Part shown: positions 1-7,714 of the stretch, piece by piece | Layout: the number at the start of each line of letters is the position of its first letter | How positions within the stretch are numbered: position 1 is the stretch's first letter | Position numbers and translations under genes: made by a program | The notes under the pieces: model-generated | What the model was told of the DNA's origin: nothing | The model's database searches: none | The model's input: only the letters and a program-made list of their open reading frames with translations | Assembly (NCBI GenBank): GCA_017483985.1 | Contig: JAFUUB010000088.1 | Coordinates: 1-22,754 of the forward strand | Reading direction: 5' to 3' | Length of the DNA: 22,754 nt | Origin: Bacteroidales bacterium | GTDB taxonomy: Bacteria > Bacteroidota > Bacteroidia > Bacteroidales > UBA932

Positions 1-2
1 AG

Positions 3-263
3 CCGCTGATCGACGAGTATGCGCCGCTTTCCCACGTGCGCGCGGACGCTCCGCCGATCGTGATCATTTCCGGCGACCGGGAGCTCGAGCTCTATGGCCG
101 CTACGAGGAGACCGCCTACTTCTGGCGGCTGCTCCGGATGGTCGGGCACCCCGACGCCACCCTCTACGAACTCCAGGGCTTCGGCCACGGCAACATGGCC
201 GATCCCGCCGTCCAAATCCTCAAAGACAATGTCCGCCGTATCCTCCGTGCCCGCAGCCGTTAG
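3..263 (+). CDS. Alpha/beta hydrolase (esterase/acyl-peptidase-like), C-terminal fragment
   Basis: The reading frame is open from the left edge, so only the last 86 residues are present and the start lies outside the window. The visible part looks like the end of an alpha/beta-hydrolase fold of the esterase/BD-FAE type: a hydrophobic strand PPIVIISGDREL, whose Asp is the expected position of the catalytic acid, followed about 40 residues later by GFGHGNM, where the His would be the catalytic base. The nucleophilic Ser would lie upstream, out of view. The substrate cannot be told from this fragment; an acyl ester or carbohydrate ester is possible. The stop at 261-263 lies inside the next gene, which overlaps it by 35 bases in another frame, suggesting one transcript. 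It is separated from the PUL by a terminator and is probably unrelated to it. Confidence 0.75.
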   Translation, partial: PLIDEYAPLSHVRADAPPIVIISGDRELELYGRYEETAYFWRLLRMVGHPDATLYELQGFGHGNMADPAVQILKDNVRRILRARSR

Positions 264-1140
264 GCGACTGGTCCTCCTTATGCTGGCGCTGTGCCCCCTG
301 GCACTGCGCGCGCAGCCGGTGGACACGCCGGCCTACAGTTCCACGGCCGAAGACATCGCGCTGGCCCAGCTGGTCATGAAGGACCTGGGCGCGCATGCCG
401 GGGCCGAGGACAGTCCGGCGCTGATGGTCCGGGCGGCCCGGCAGCTGTTGGGCCAGCCCTATGTGGCGGGGACCCAGGAAGGCAGGGAAGAACGTCTGCG
501 CATCTACCTGACCCGTACGGACTGCATCCTTTTCGCGGAGACCTGCCTGGGCCTGGTGCGGACGGTGCAGCGCCGCGGCGCCGCCGCCAGCTTCGAAGAC
601 CTCGCGCAGACGCTGAGGCTCTCCCGTTACCGCGGCGGCATCGTGGACGGGTATGAATCCCGCCTGCACTACACCTCCGAGTGGATACGGCAGGGCGTCG
701 CTAACGCCCTTTTCCGGGATGTTACCGCGGACCTGGGCGGGATCGCCGACACGCGTCCCATCTGCTTCATGACCGCGCATCCCGACAGCTATGCGCCCCT
801 GAAGGGGGAGTCCGGCTACGCGCAGGAAAACCGGCGGCGCATCGCCCGGATCGAAGAGGAGATCAGCCGCATCCCGCGCTGCTACATCCCCCGGGAGAAA
901 CTGCCGGAAGCCGAAGGGCAGATCCGCAACGGGGATATCCTCTGCTTCCTCACTTCCATCGAAGGGCTGGACTATTCCCATGTCGTGATCGCTTACCGCG
1001 AGCATCCGGGAGACCGGCTCGGCTTCATCCACGCCTCCACGGCCGCGCGGAAGGTCGTCATCGAGCCGCGCACGCTGGAAGAGTATCTGCGTGCCAATAA
1101 ACGGATTAAAGGGGTTACGGTGCTGCGGGTGTCCGAGTAA
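229..1140 (+). CDS. DUF1460 family secreted cysteine hydrolase (N-acetylmuramoyl-L-alanine amidase-like)
   Basis: A 303-residue protein. I chose ATG 229 because it gives an Arg-Arg n-region followed by the hydrophobic stretch LVLLMLALCPLALRAQ, a classical signal peptide; the frame is open further upstream to 94, but that stretch is a shadow of the hydrolase gene. The mature part matches the NlpC/P60-like DUF1460 family: TDCILFAETCLG carries the probable catalytic Cys99, and DYSHVVIA carries the probable catalytic His251, followed by the FIHAS segment typical of the fold. Members are periplasmic cell-wall amidase or peptidase-like enzymes; the exact bond cut here is not shown by the sequence. 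It is probably co-transcribed with the overlapping upstream hydrolase and ends just before an intrinsic terminator, so it is not part of the PUL. Confidence 0.85.
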   Translation: MSAVSSVPAAVRRLVLLMLALCPLALRAQPVDTPAYSSTAEDIALAQLVMKDLGAHAGAEDSPALMVRAARQLLGQPYVAGTQEGREERLRIYLTRTDCILFAETCLGLVRTVQRRGAAASFEDLAQTLRLSRYRGGIVDGYESRLHYTSEWIRQGVANALFRDVTADLGGIADTRPICFMTAHPDSYAPLKGESGYAQENRRRIARIEEEISRIPRCYIPREKLPEAEGQIRNGDILCFLTSIEGLDYSHVVIAYREHPGDRLGFIHASTAARKVVIEPRTLEEYLRANKRIKGVTVLRVSE

Positions 1141-1166
1141 TACTGCTGCCGGCCCTCCGATCGCCG

Positions 1167-1212
1167 CCAGGCGGGTGTTGGAAGATTCTTCCTGCCCGTC
1201 TGGTCGTTTTTT
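1167..1212 (+). terminator. Intrinsic terminator after the DUF1460 gene
   Basis: CCAGGCGGG (1167-1175) pairs with CCCGTCTGG (1195-1203) with one G-U wobble, an inner GGAA/TTCC stem caps it, and six T follow at 1207-1212. It lies 26 bases after the DUF1460 stop and separates that unit from the PUL. Confidence 0.8.
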
Positions 1213-1270
1213 ACTCATTTTCCTTCCCTTCCTGAAAGATTCTACCCGCTAAAAGGAAGAAAATCCTTCC
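1180..1270. promoter_or_regulatory. Cluster of CTTCC/GGAAG repeats upstream of the PUL promoter (possible HTCS operator)
   Basis: Six copies of the 5-mer CTTCC or its complement GGAAG occur in about 90 bases: GGAAG at 1180 and 1255; CTTCC at 1188, 1223, 1228 and 1266. Two pairs form inverted repeats (1180-1192 and 1255-1270), and the last copy falls about 22-27 bases upstream of the -7 box, where the RNA polymerase -33 contact or an AraC-type activator would sit. The first pair is also the inner stem of the terminator. The operator role is inference only. Confidence 0.3.
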
Positions 1271-1291
1271 ACAGCCCGGCAGCTATCCCCT

Positions 1292-1299
1292 TAAATTTG
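1292..1299 (+). promoter_or_regulatory. PUL promoter, -7 box TAAATTTG
   Basis: TAAATTTG is an exact match to the Bacteroidota -7 consensus TAnnTTTG. Transcription would start near 1306, leaving an A/T-rich leader of about 35 bases before the SusC start at 1340. No good TTTG -33 element is visible at the expected distance, which is consistent with a promoter that needs an activator such as the HTCS encoded at the end of the locus. Confidence 0.55.
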
Positions 1300-1339
1300 C
1301 TGCAGACAAACTCCTATTAACCATTTTAAAACACTACCT

Positions 1340-4300
1340 ATGTCAAAAAAGAAAACAAGCCTGCGCTGGAGCAAAGCGTTTATCGTTTTCTCCATGGGTT
1401 TACTATCCTTTGCCGGTAGCCCCTTCCTGTATGCCGTCGACGGGGGTGTCGTCTTGGACCAGACATCGAGAAAGACGGTGACCGGTGTGGTAAAAGACGC
1501 GTCCGGCAATCCGGTTATCGGTGCCGGGATCCTCGAGAAAGGCTCTGTCACCAACGGCGCGGTTTCCGACTTGGACGGCAATTTCTCCATCCAGACCTAT
1601 ACCGGTGCCGTGCTGGAGATCTCCTGCATCGGCTACAAGACGGTCAGCGTGACGGTCGGCAGCGGTCCGCTTACCGTTGTCATGGAAGAAGACTATGAGT
1701 CGCTGGACGAGACCGTAGTCATCGGCTATGGCACCCAGAAGAAACGTGACCTGACCGGAGCTGTAGCATCCGTCTCTGAAGAAGCATTTAACAGCTTGGC
1801 CATTACCGACATCACCCAGGCGCTTGCTGGACGTGTCGCCGGCCTGGATATCACTTCCGGCGGTGTCGATCCGGGTGCTACCGGTTCAATCCTGATGCGC
1901 GGTCACCGCTCTTTCAAGGCATCCAACGATCCGCTCATCATCCTGGACGGTATCACTTTCGGCGGTTCGCTCAATGATATCAACCCTTATGATATCAAGT
2001 CGATGGACGTCCTTAAGGATGCTTCTTCTACGGCGATTTACGGATCCCGCGGCGCCAACGGCGTCATCATCATCACCACGAAGCGCGGCGAGACCGGTCG
2101 CCCTACGGTGAAATATGAAGGCCAGGTCGGCCTGCAGGTCCCGCTGCACCAGCCCTGGATGAACGCCGAGCAGTGGACGGACCGCATGCGTGAAGGCGGC
2201 CGTGCAACCGGCCTGAGCGGGGAGGCGCTTGAAGCCTATGTGCAGAAGCGCATCGGCGAAAGCGAGTGGGATTATTATAAGAAGGGCGGTGATACCGACT
2301 GGCAGAAGCTTCTGCTCCAGAACGGTTTCCGCCATAAGCACCAGTTGACCCTGACCGGTGGTTCCGACCGCGTGAAATACAATGTGGCCGGGAATTTCAG
2401 CAGCAACGAAGGCATTGTCCCGACCCGCAAGTTCGACCGGTTGACCCTTTCGCCGAGTGTAGATATCAATGTGACCGACAACTTGACCGTCGGTTTATCC
2501 ACACTGCTTGCCTACAGCAACCGCCACAGCCGTATAAGCGGAAACGCTTACGGCGATGCCCGCAAAATGCCGCCGACAGCTTTCCCGTATGACAGCGAGG
2601 GGAACCTGATCGTGCGCGCCTCCAATACCGCCTCCTGGTACAAGAATCCGCTCACGGAACTCGAGACTGATTCCTACCGGGCTGAAGACAAGACCTACAG
2701 CGCCTATATCAACGGCTATCTCAACTGGCAGATCCTTCCGAGCCTGACTTACCGACTCAATGTCGGTGCCGATATTTCCTCCAATTCGGACAAGGAAGCC
2801 GCCATGAGTGAAACGCCTGCCCGCCATGGTGACGGGGATATTGCCAGCATCGCGCAGACGACTACGGTGCGCCGGAATATCGAGAACATCCTGACCTGGG
2901 ACAAGACTTTCGATATCCATCATGTCACGCTGACCGGTATCCAGAGCTGGCAGGATTCCCATATGGAGTACAGCAATTTTGCCGTCAATCAGATTCCGTA
3001 TTTCAATGCCCTATGGAACAATATCGGAGCTGCTGCCGGCATCTCTTCGTACGACTCCAATCTGGAGGAATGGAAGCTTTCCTCCTTCGCGGCCCGCGCC
3101 TTCTACAGCCTCAAGGACCGCTACCTGTTGACAGCGACCGTCCGCGCCGACGGTGCCTCGCAATTCGCTCCCGGACACAAGTGGGGCTTCTTCCCGTCCG
3201 TCGCACTGGGTTGGCGTATTACGGAAGAACCCTGGATGCAGGGCACCAAGGGCTGGCTGTCCAATCTCAAACTCCGTCTGAGCTATGGCGTCTCCGGCAA
3301 CCAGGCCATCGCTCCATACCAGACGCAGGGGGCGCTTACCAGCACGAAGTATTCCTTTGACGAATCGGAAGGACTCGGAATGCGCCCGGGTGAACTGGCG
3401 AACCAGAATCTGAAGTGGGAAAAGACATCTGTGTATAACATCGGTCTGGACTTCGGTTTCCTGAAGGGACGCATCAGCGGCAGCCTTGAATTGTATCAAA
3501 GCAATACTACGGACCTGCTCCTTCCCAGAATGCTCCCGATCACGACCGGTTTCAATTCGACGCTGGAGAATGTCGGTGCAACGAGAAACCGCGGTATTGA
3601 GCTGACACTCAATACGGTGAATATTGTCAAACCGGAGTTTAGCTGGAATACGGACCTGACGTTCTATCTCAACCGCGAGCAGATTGTCGAATTGTATAAC
3701 GGCCCCGTGGACGACATTGGTAACCAGTGGTTCATCGGCCATCCGATCAATGTGTTCTACACCTACAACTGGCTCGGTGTCTGGCAGAATAACGAGGAGG
3801 CGGAGGCCGCCAAGTTTGCCCGCAAGCCCGGTCAGATCAAGACCGAGGACTATGACAAGAGCGGTACGGTCAACGATGCCGACCGCATGATCATCGGTAC
3901 CACCCAGCCGGACTTTGTCGCCAATATGGTCAACCGTTTCCACTGGAAGAACTGGGACCTCTCTTTCGAGATGGCGATGCGCTGGGGTCAGATGGTCAAC
4001 AGCGGACAACTCTCCCAGGAATCGGCAACGAACGGAAATGTTCTGAATATCAATTACTGGACCCCGGAGAATGGCTCCAATGAGTATCCCCGCCCTGACG
4101 AAAATGCGCAGAGCTATCTGCAGGGCGAAGTCCTGGGGTATCGTGACGGTAGTTTTATCCGCTTGAAGAACCTCTCCCTGGGTTATACTTTCCCGCAGCG
4201 GATCCTGAAAGGGTCCCCTGTCAGCGCCCTGCGTATCTACGCCACGGGCCAGAATCTCTGCACCTGGTCGCGTGCGGGTCTGAGCCAGCGTTTCAAAATC

Positions 4301-4369
4301 GATCCGGAGACCGGCAGCGGCTATCCGATTGTGAATACTTTTACCCTGGGAGTCAATGTTTCCTTCTAA
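1340..4369 (+). CDS. susC: SusC/RagA-family TonB-dependent outer-membrane oligosaccharide transporter
   Basis: A 1009-residue protein, normal length for the family. Its role is TonB-driven import of oligosaccharides across the outer membrane as the barrel partner of the adjacent SusD-like lid. In order: a signal peptide (about 1-32, ending PFLYA), a CarboxypepD_reg-like domain (about 46-125, TVTGVVKDASGNPVIGA), the SusC signature around DETVVIGYGTQKKRDLTGAV, a TonB plug (about 135-250, with VLKDASSTAIYGSRGANGVI), then the 22-strand barrel ending in ...TLGVNVSF with a C-terminal aromatic. There is no N-terminal STN domain, so it is probably not coupled to an anti-sigma factor; that agrees with control by the HTCS. 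The symbol is by family, not a claim of starch specificity. It is the first gene of the operon, 13 bases before susD. Confidence 0.96.
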   Translation: MSKKKTSLRWSKAFIVFSMGLLSFAGSPFLYAVDGGVVLDQTSRKTVTGVVKDASGNPVIGAGILEKGSVTNGAVSDLDGNFSIQTYTGAVLEISCIGYKTVSVTVGSGPLTVVMEEDYESLDETVVIGYGTQKKRDLTGAVASVSEEAFNSLAITDITQALAGRVAGLDITSGGVDPGATGSILMRGHRSFKASNDPLIILDGITFGGSLNDINPYDIKSMDVLKDASSTAIYGSRGANGVIIITTKRGETGRPTVKYEGQVGLQVPLHQPWMNAEQWTDRMREGGRATGLSGEALEAYVQKRIGESEWDYYKKGGDTDWQKLLLQNGFRHKHQLTLTGGSDRVKYNVAGNFSSNEGIVPTRKFDRLTLSPSVDINVTDNLTVGLSTLLAYSNRHSRISGNAYGDARKMPPTAFPYDSEGNLIVRASNTASWYKNPLTELETDSYRAEDKTYSAYINGYLNWQILPSLTYRLNVGADISSNSDKEAAMSETPARHGDGDIASIAQTTTVRRNIENILTWDKTFDIHHVTLTGIQSWQDSHMEYSNFAVNQIPYFNALWNNIGAAAGISSYDSNLEEWKLSSFAARAFYSLKDRYLLTATVRADGASQFAPGHKWGFFPSVALGWRITEEPWMQGTKGWLSNLKLRLSYGVSGNQAIAPYQTQGALTSTKYSFDESEGLGMRPGELANQNLKWEKTSVYNIGLDFGFLKGRISGSLELYQSNTTDLLLPRMLPITTGFNSTLENVGATRNRGIELTLNTVNIVKPEFSWNTDLTFYLNREQIVELYNGPVDDIGNQWFIGHPINVFYTYNWLGVWQNNEEAEAAKFARKPGQIKTEDYDKSGTVNDADRMIIGTTQPDFVANMVNRFHWKNWDLSFEMAMRWGQMVNSGQLSQESATNGNVLNINYWTPENGSNEYPRPDENAQSYLQGEVLGYRDGSFIRLKNLSLGYTFPQRILKGSPVSALRIYATGQNLCTWSRAGLSQRFKIDPETGSGYPIVNTFTLGVNVSF

Positions 4370-4382
4370 TATAAAGCTAGGT

Positions 4383-6017
4383 ATGAAACGAATTGTAAAC
4401 AAAATAGCCCTGTGCGCCGGAGCACTTGCCCTCCTCGTGTCTTGTTCTCTGGACGAGGTGAACACCCGCACCCCGGTCGCGGACACCTATTATGCGACCG
4501 AAGACGGTGCGTCCGATTTGGTCAATTCCATCTATTCTTATGCGCAGGCCCTGTACCGTGTGGATATCTGGGCGCTTACCGATATGGGTACGGATATTTG
4601 GATGGTAGGAGGTGACGGCCCGAAAGCCCTTAACAATTATACCTTCTCTACGTCGGAAGACTATGTGACCAATCTTTGGAACCAGTGTTATCGGGGTATC
4701 ACGGCCGCGAATACCTTGATCGGCCGCGCAGACGGCATCAAGGCTGCCCAGGCTACGGTCAATGACTTCGTCGGTCAGGCCAAGTTCCTGCGTGCCTGGT
4801 TCTACCACATCCTGGTAATGCAGTATGGCGACGTCCCCCTTGTCGTGGACGAGGTGAAAGAAGTCCTGACCACCGCCACGCGAGTGCCGGTTGTCCAGAT
4901 CTACGAGCAGGTTATCAAGGACCTGCAGGATGCGGAGAACCTGCTTCCTGATGCTGCGACCCAGTGGGGCCGACCTTCCAGGACCGCTGCCCAGGCGTTG
5001 CTGGCCCGTGTCTATCTGCATGCCGGACAGTGGAGCAATGCGGCTGTTTATGCCAAGAAAGTCATCGACTCCGGCGTCTATTCGCTCGAAGAGGATTACG
5101 CTGCCCTCTGGGACCCCAAAAACCAGAAGAGCAAGGAATTCATCTGGTCCATCCAGGGTTCCGCCAACGATGCATTCGATACGGAAAGGAGTTGGGCATC
5201 CTCCATCTTTACGGTACGCTATGATGTGCACGCGGCTAGTTACGGAATGGTCCGTGACATCGCGAACGGTCGTCCGTACCGTTACTTCATGCCGACCCGC
5301 CATTTCTATACGATGCTGGTGGACAATATGGATTGGGACAGCCGCTTCGAAAAGTGCTTCAAGTGGACCTGGTACGTCAACGATGAAAGCAAGTGCAAAG
5401 AGAATCCCGGGGCTGCAGTGGGCGATACCGCCATCTATACGCCGCCGTTCCCAGTCTCTGCAGCCCAGCGTGAGCGGGCAAAGGGCCGCTACCGCATCGA
5501 GGACATAAATGACTATTTCAACCCGGATTCCCCGAACGGGGAGGAGACCAGCGGTCCCCGCGAGATGTTCGCCCAGCTGGCGAAATGGCTGGACCCGACG
5601 CGTGTGGAGGTGGGCCTGATGTCCTCGCTGGACATCGTCGCCATCCGCCTGGGGGAGATGTACCTGATCGCCGCCGAGGCCCTGATGAAAGACAACAAGG
5701 CTGCAGAAGGGGCTGAATATATCAATGCCCTGCACAAGCGTGCCGCCAAGAGTGAGGCGTTGTATGAAGCGCACAAGGTGTCTGCCGAGGATATGACGAT
5801 TGATTTGATCCTGGATGAACGTGCCTTCGAGCTCGCCGGCGAGTGCAACCGCTGGGTGGACCTCAAGCGTACAGGCAAACTTCTGGAACTGGTCCGTCTC
5901 TATAACGTGGATGCGCGTCCGAATATCCAGGACAAGCACCTGCTCCGCCCGATCCCTACCACGATGATGGATCGCGTGACGAACAAGGACACGTTTGTCC
6001 AGAACCCCGGGTATTGA
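4383..6017 (+). CDS. susD: SusD/RagB-family outer-membrane glycan-binding lipoprotein
   Basis: A 544-residue protein. ATG 4383 is preferred over the in-frame ATG 4356 inside susC because it starts directly with a lipoprotein signal, MKRIVNKIALCAGALALLVSC, with Cys21 as the lipidated residue. The residues after the Cys are S-L-D-E; acidic residues here resemble the Bacteroidota surface-export signal, so the protein is probably displayed on the cell surface. Family hallmarks are visible: the helical TPR-like part (YRGITAANTLIGR, AKFLRAWFYHILVMQYGDVP, AAQALLARVYLHAGQW) and the C-terminal RagB/SusD part (RLGEMYLIAAEALMK, LILDERAFELAGECNRWVDL). It would bind glycan over the SusC channel. Symbol by family only; ligand specificity cannot be read from the sequence. 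Confidence 0.95.
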   Translation: MKRIVNKIALCAGALALLVSCSLDEVNTRTPVADTYYATEDGASDLVNSIYSYAQALYRVDIWALTDMGTDIWMVGGDGPKALNNYTFSTSEDYVTNLWNQCYRGITAANTLIGRADGIKAAQATVNDFVGQAKFLRAWFYHILVMQYGDVPLVVDEVKEVLTTATRVPVVQIYEQVIKDLQDAENLLPDAATQWGRPSRTAAQALLARVYLHAGQWSNAAVYAKKVIDSGVYSLEEDYAALWDPKNQKSKEFIWSIQGSANDAFDTERSWASSIFTVRYDVHAASYGMVRDIANGRPYRYFMPTRHFYTMLVDNMDWDSRFEKCFKWTWYVNDESKCKENPGAAVGDTAIYTPPFPVSAAQRERAKGRYRIEDINDYFNPDSPNGEETSGPREMFAQLAKWLDPTRVEVGLMSSLDIVAIRLGEMYLIAAEALMKDNKAAEGAEYINALHKRAAKSEALYEAHKVSAEDMTIDLILDERAFELAGECNRWVDLKRTGKLLELVRLYNVDARPNIQDKHLLRPIPTTMMDRVTNKDTFVQNPGY

Positions 6018-6040
6018 TGCAATCAGGATTGGTTAATATA

Positions 6041-7705
6041 ATGAATGGTTACTTTTTGCAGGTGGCGGCAAGACGCCGCCACCTGTTTTCCTTATTGCTC
6101 GCGCTGACGCTTCCGTTCCTGCCGGCTCCGGCCCAGAACCAACCGCATATCGAGAAAAAGGGCGGAGTGGCTCATCTGGTTGTGCAAGGGAAGCCCTATC
6201 TGGCCATTGCCGGTGAAACCGGAAATTCGGCGTCTGGCAGCGCCGCTTATATGGAGAGCCTCTGGCCGCGCCTGCGACAGTTGAACCTCAACACCGTACT
6301 GGTGCCTGTCAGTTGGGAGATGGTCGAACCGCAGGAAGGCACATTCGATTTCTCAATCGTGGATGCGCTGGTCCGGCAGGCACGCCGGGAGGGGGTCAAA
6401 CTTTCCCTGCTGTGGTTCGGCAGCTGGAAAAATATGGTTTCTTCTTATGCTCCGTCGTGGGTGAAACTGAACCGGGAGCGCTTCCCGCTCCTGCAGGACA
6501 AGAACGGCGGCCAGATCCAGATGCTTTCCGTTTTCTCCGAAGGTAATGTCGCTGCGGATGCCCGAGCATTTTCCGCGATGATGCGTCATATCCGCGAGAT
6601 TGATGCGGCTGAACAGACCGTCATCATGGTCCAGGTCGAGAACGAAGTCGGCTATAGTTTCGGCGAACGGGATTGGTCGGACCTGGCCCGAAGGGCTTGG
6701 AAAGCGCCGGTGCCCCGGGAACTGACGGATTATCTCCGCAAGCATCGCAGAGACTTGATTCCGGAGTTCCGTTCCCATTGGGAAAGCCTTGGTGCCCGGA
6801 CTTCCGGCTCTTGGGCTGGAGTGTTTGGCGACAGTCCTGCCGGAAATGAGATATTTATGTCTTACTATTATGCAAAGTACATTGGTGCCGTCGTGGCTGC
6901 CGGCAAGAAAGAATATGATATCCCGATGTTCGCGAACGCCTCGATCGGCCGTCAGGACCGCAAGATCGCGACTTATCCCTGCGGAGGACCGATTCCGTTC
7001 GTGATGGATGTCTGGCAATGCGCGGCGCCACAGTTGGATGCCATCAGCCCGGATATCTATTATGGAGATTTCGAAGGACATTGCCGGGCCTATACCCAGA
7101 AAGGAAATCCACTCATCATCCCTGAAACCCGGGGCGATGAGGTCGGAATCGGCCGGGCCCTGCTGGCCTATGCGGAGCACGGCGCCCTCTGTTTCTCGCC
7201 GTTCGGCATCGAAGGGTACGCTGGAGGACCGATCTGCGATTTCTACCGGGACCTGTCCACCCTGGCCCCGCTGATGTTGGAACGTGAACCCGGCATGACG
7301 ATGCGCGCCATCATGGTTGATTCAGACACGCCTGTCAAGACGTTGGAGATGGGTAAGTATCGGATACTGTGCGAGTTTGGCCATCGCGGCAATCAGCCCG
7401 CCGGAGAGCAGGTAGGGTACGCCCTGATCCTGCAGGCGGGGGAAGATTCATTCTATGTTTACGGAAAAGGCGTCAGCCTGCAGTTCTCCCTGCTCGAGAG
7501 GGGAAAAAAGAATCTCGTGACCGGGATCCTGGAATGCGAAGAGGGATGCTTCGAAAACGGAGCATGGAAAGCTTCGCGCAGGCTGAACGGGGATCAGATC
7601 ATGAATGACTATTCCTTTGATTCCGCTTTCCTGGACGGTCGTTCCGGAAATGGCTTGCGCTTCGGCCGGACCGGCTTACAGTATGTAAAACTATATCACT
7701 ATTGA
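6041..7705 (+). CDS. GH35-type beta-galactosidase with DUF5597-like C-terminal domain
   Basis: A 554-residue exported enzyme. ATG 6041 gives a signal peptide (arginine-rich n-region, then LFSLLLALTLPFLPAPAQ); ATG 6017, overlapping the susD stop by one base, is the alternative. The TIM barrel shows clan GH-A landmarks: LNTVLVPVSWEMVEPQEGTF, acid/base Glu202 in QVENEVG and nucleophile Glu362 in IIPETRGD. The remaining C-terminal part (about 400-554) matches the beta-sandwich often called DUF5597 behind GH35-like barrels. Relatives are exo-acting beta-D-galactosidases, including some working on xyloglucan side chains. It would remove terminal beta-galactose from imported oligosaccharides in the periplasm; the linkage is unknown. 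A hairpin sits in its first codons. Family call is firm, exact substrate is not. Confidence 0.85.
   Translation: MNGYFLQVAARRRHLFSLLLALTLPFLPAPAQNQPHIEKKGGVAHLVVQGKPYLAIAGETGNSASGSAAYMESLWPRLRQLNLNTVLVPVSWEMVEPQEGTFDFSIVDALVRQARREGVKLSLLWFGSWKNMVSSYAPSWVKLNRERFPLLQDKNGGQIQMLSVFSEGNVAADARAFSAMMRHIREIDAAEQTVIMVQVENEVGYSFGERDWSDLARRAWKAPVPRELTDYLRKHRRDLIPEFRSHWESLGARTSGSWAGVFGDSPAGNEIFMSYYYAKYIGAVVAAGKKEYDIPMFANASIGRQDRKIATYPCGGPIPFVMDVWQCAAPQLDAISPDIYYGDFEGHCRAYTQKGNPLIIPETRGDEVGIGRALLAYAEHGALCFSPFGIEGYAGGPICDFYRDLSTLAPLMLEREPGMTMRAIMVDSDTPVKTLEMGKYRILCEFGHRGNQPAGEQVGYALILQAGEDSFYVYGKGVSLQFSLLERGKKNLVTGILECEEGCFENGAWKASRRLNGDQIMNDYSFDSAFLDGRSGNGLRFGRTGLQYVKLYHY
6059..6089 (+). terminator. Perfect hairpin with T-run just after susD, inside the next gene's signal-peptide codons (possible attenuator)
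   Basis: CAGGTGGCGGC (6059-6069) and GCCGCCACCTG (6075-6085) are perfect complements separated by a 5-base loop AAGAC; four T follow (6086-6089), then CCTTATT. This has the form of an intrinsic terminator with a short, imperfect T-tract, so partial termination is plausible. It starts 42 bases after the susD stop and lies in codons 7-15 of the gene at 6041. It may lower enzyme expression relative to SusC/SusD. The regulatory role is inferred. Confidence 0.6.
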
Positions 7706-7714
7706 TTATCTGTT

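Noticed and set aside
1340..4369. ECF-sigma/anti-sigma control of the PUL through SusC
   Set aside because: SusC has no STN domain and no sigma/anti-sigma genes are present; an HTCS is encoded instead.
3011..4486. Antisense open frame (491 codons) opposite the end of susC
   Set aside because: The + strand is unmistakably SusC here, and the antisense translation shows no recognisable domain or start signal.
4377..5939. Antisense open frame (520 codons) opposite susD
   Set aside because: Shadow of susD, with no signal, motif or promoter of its own.
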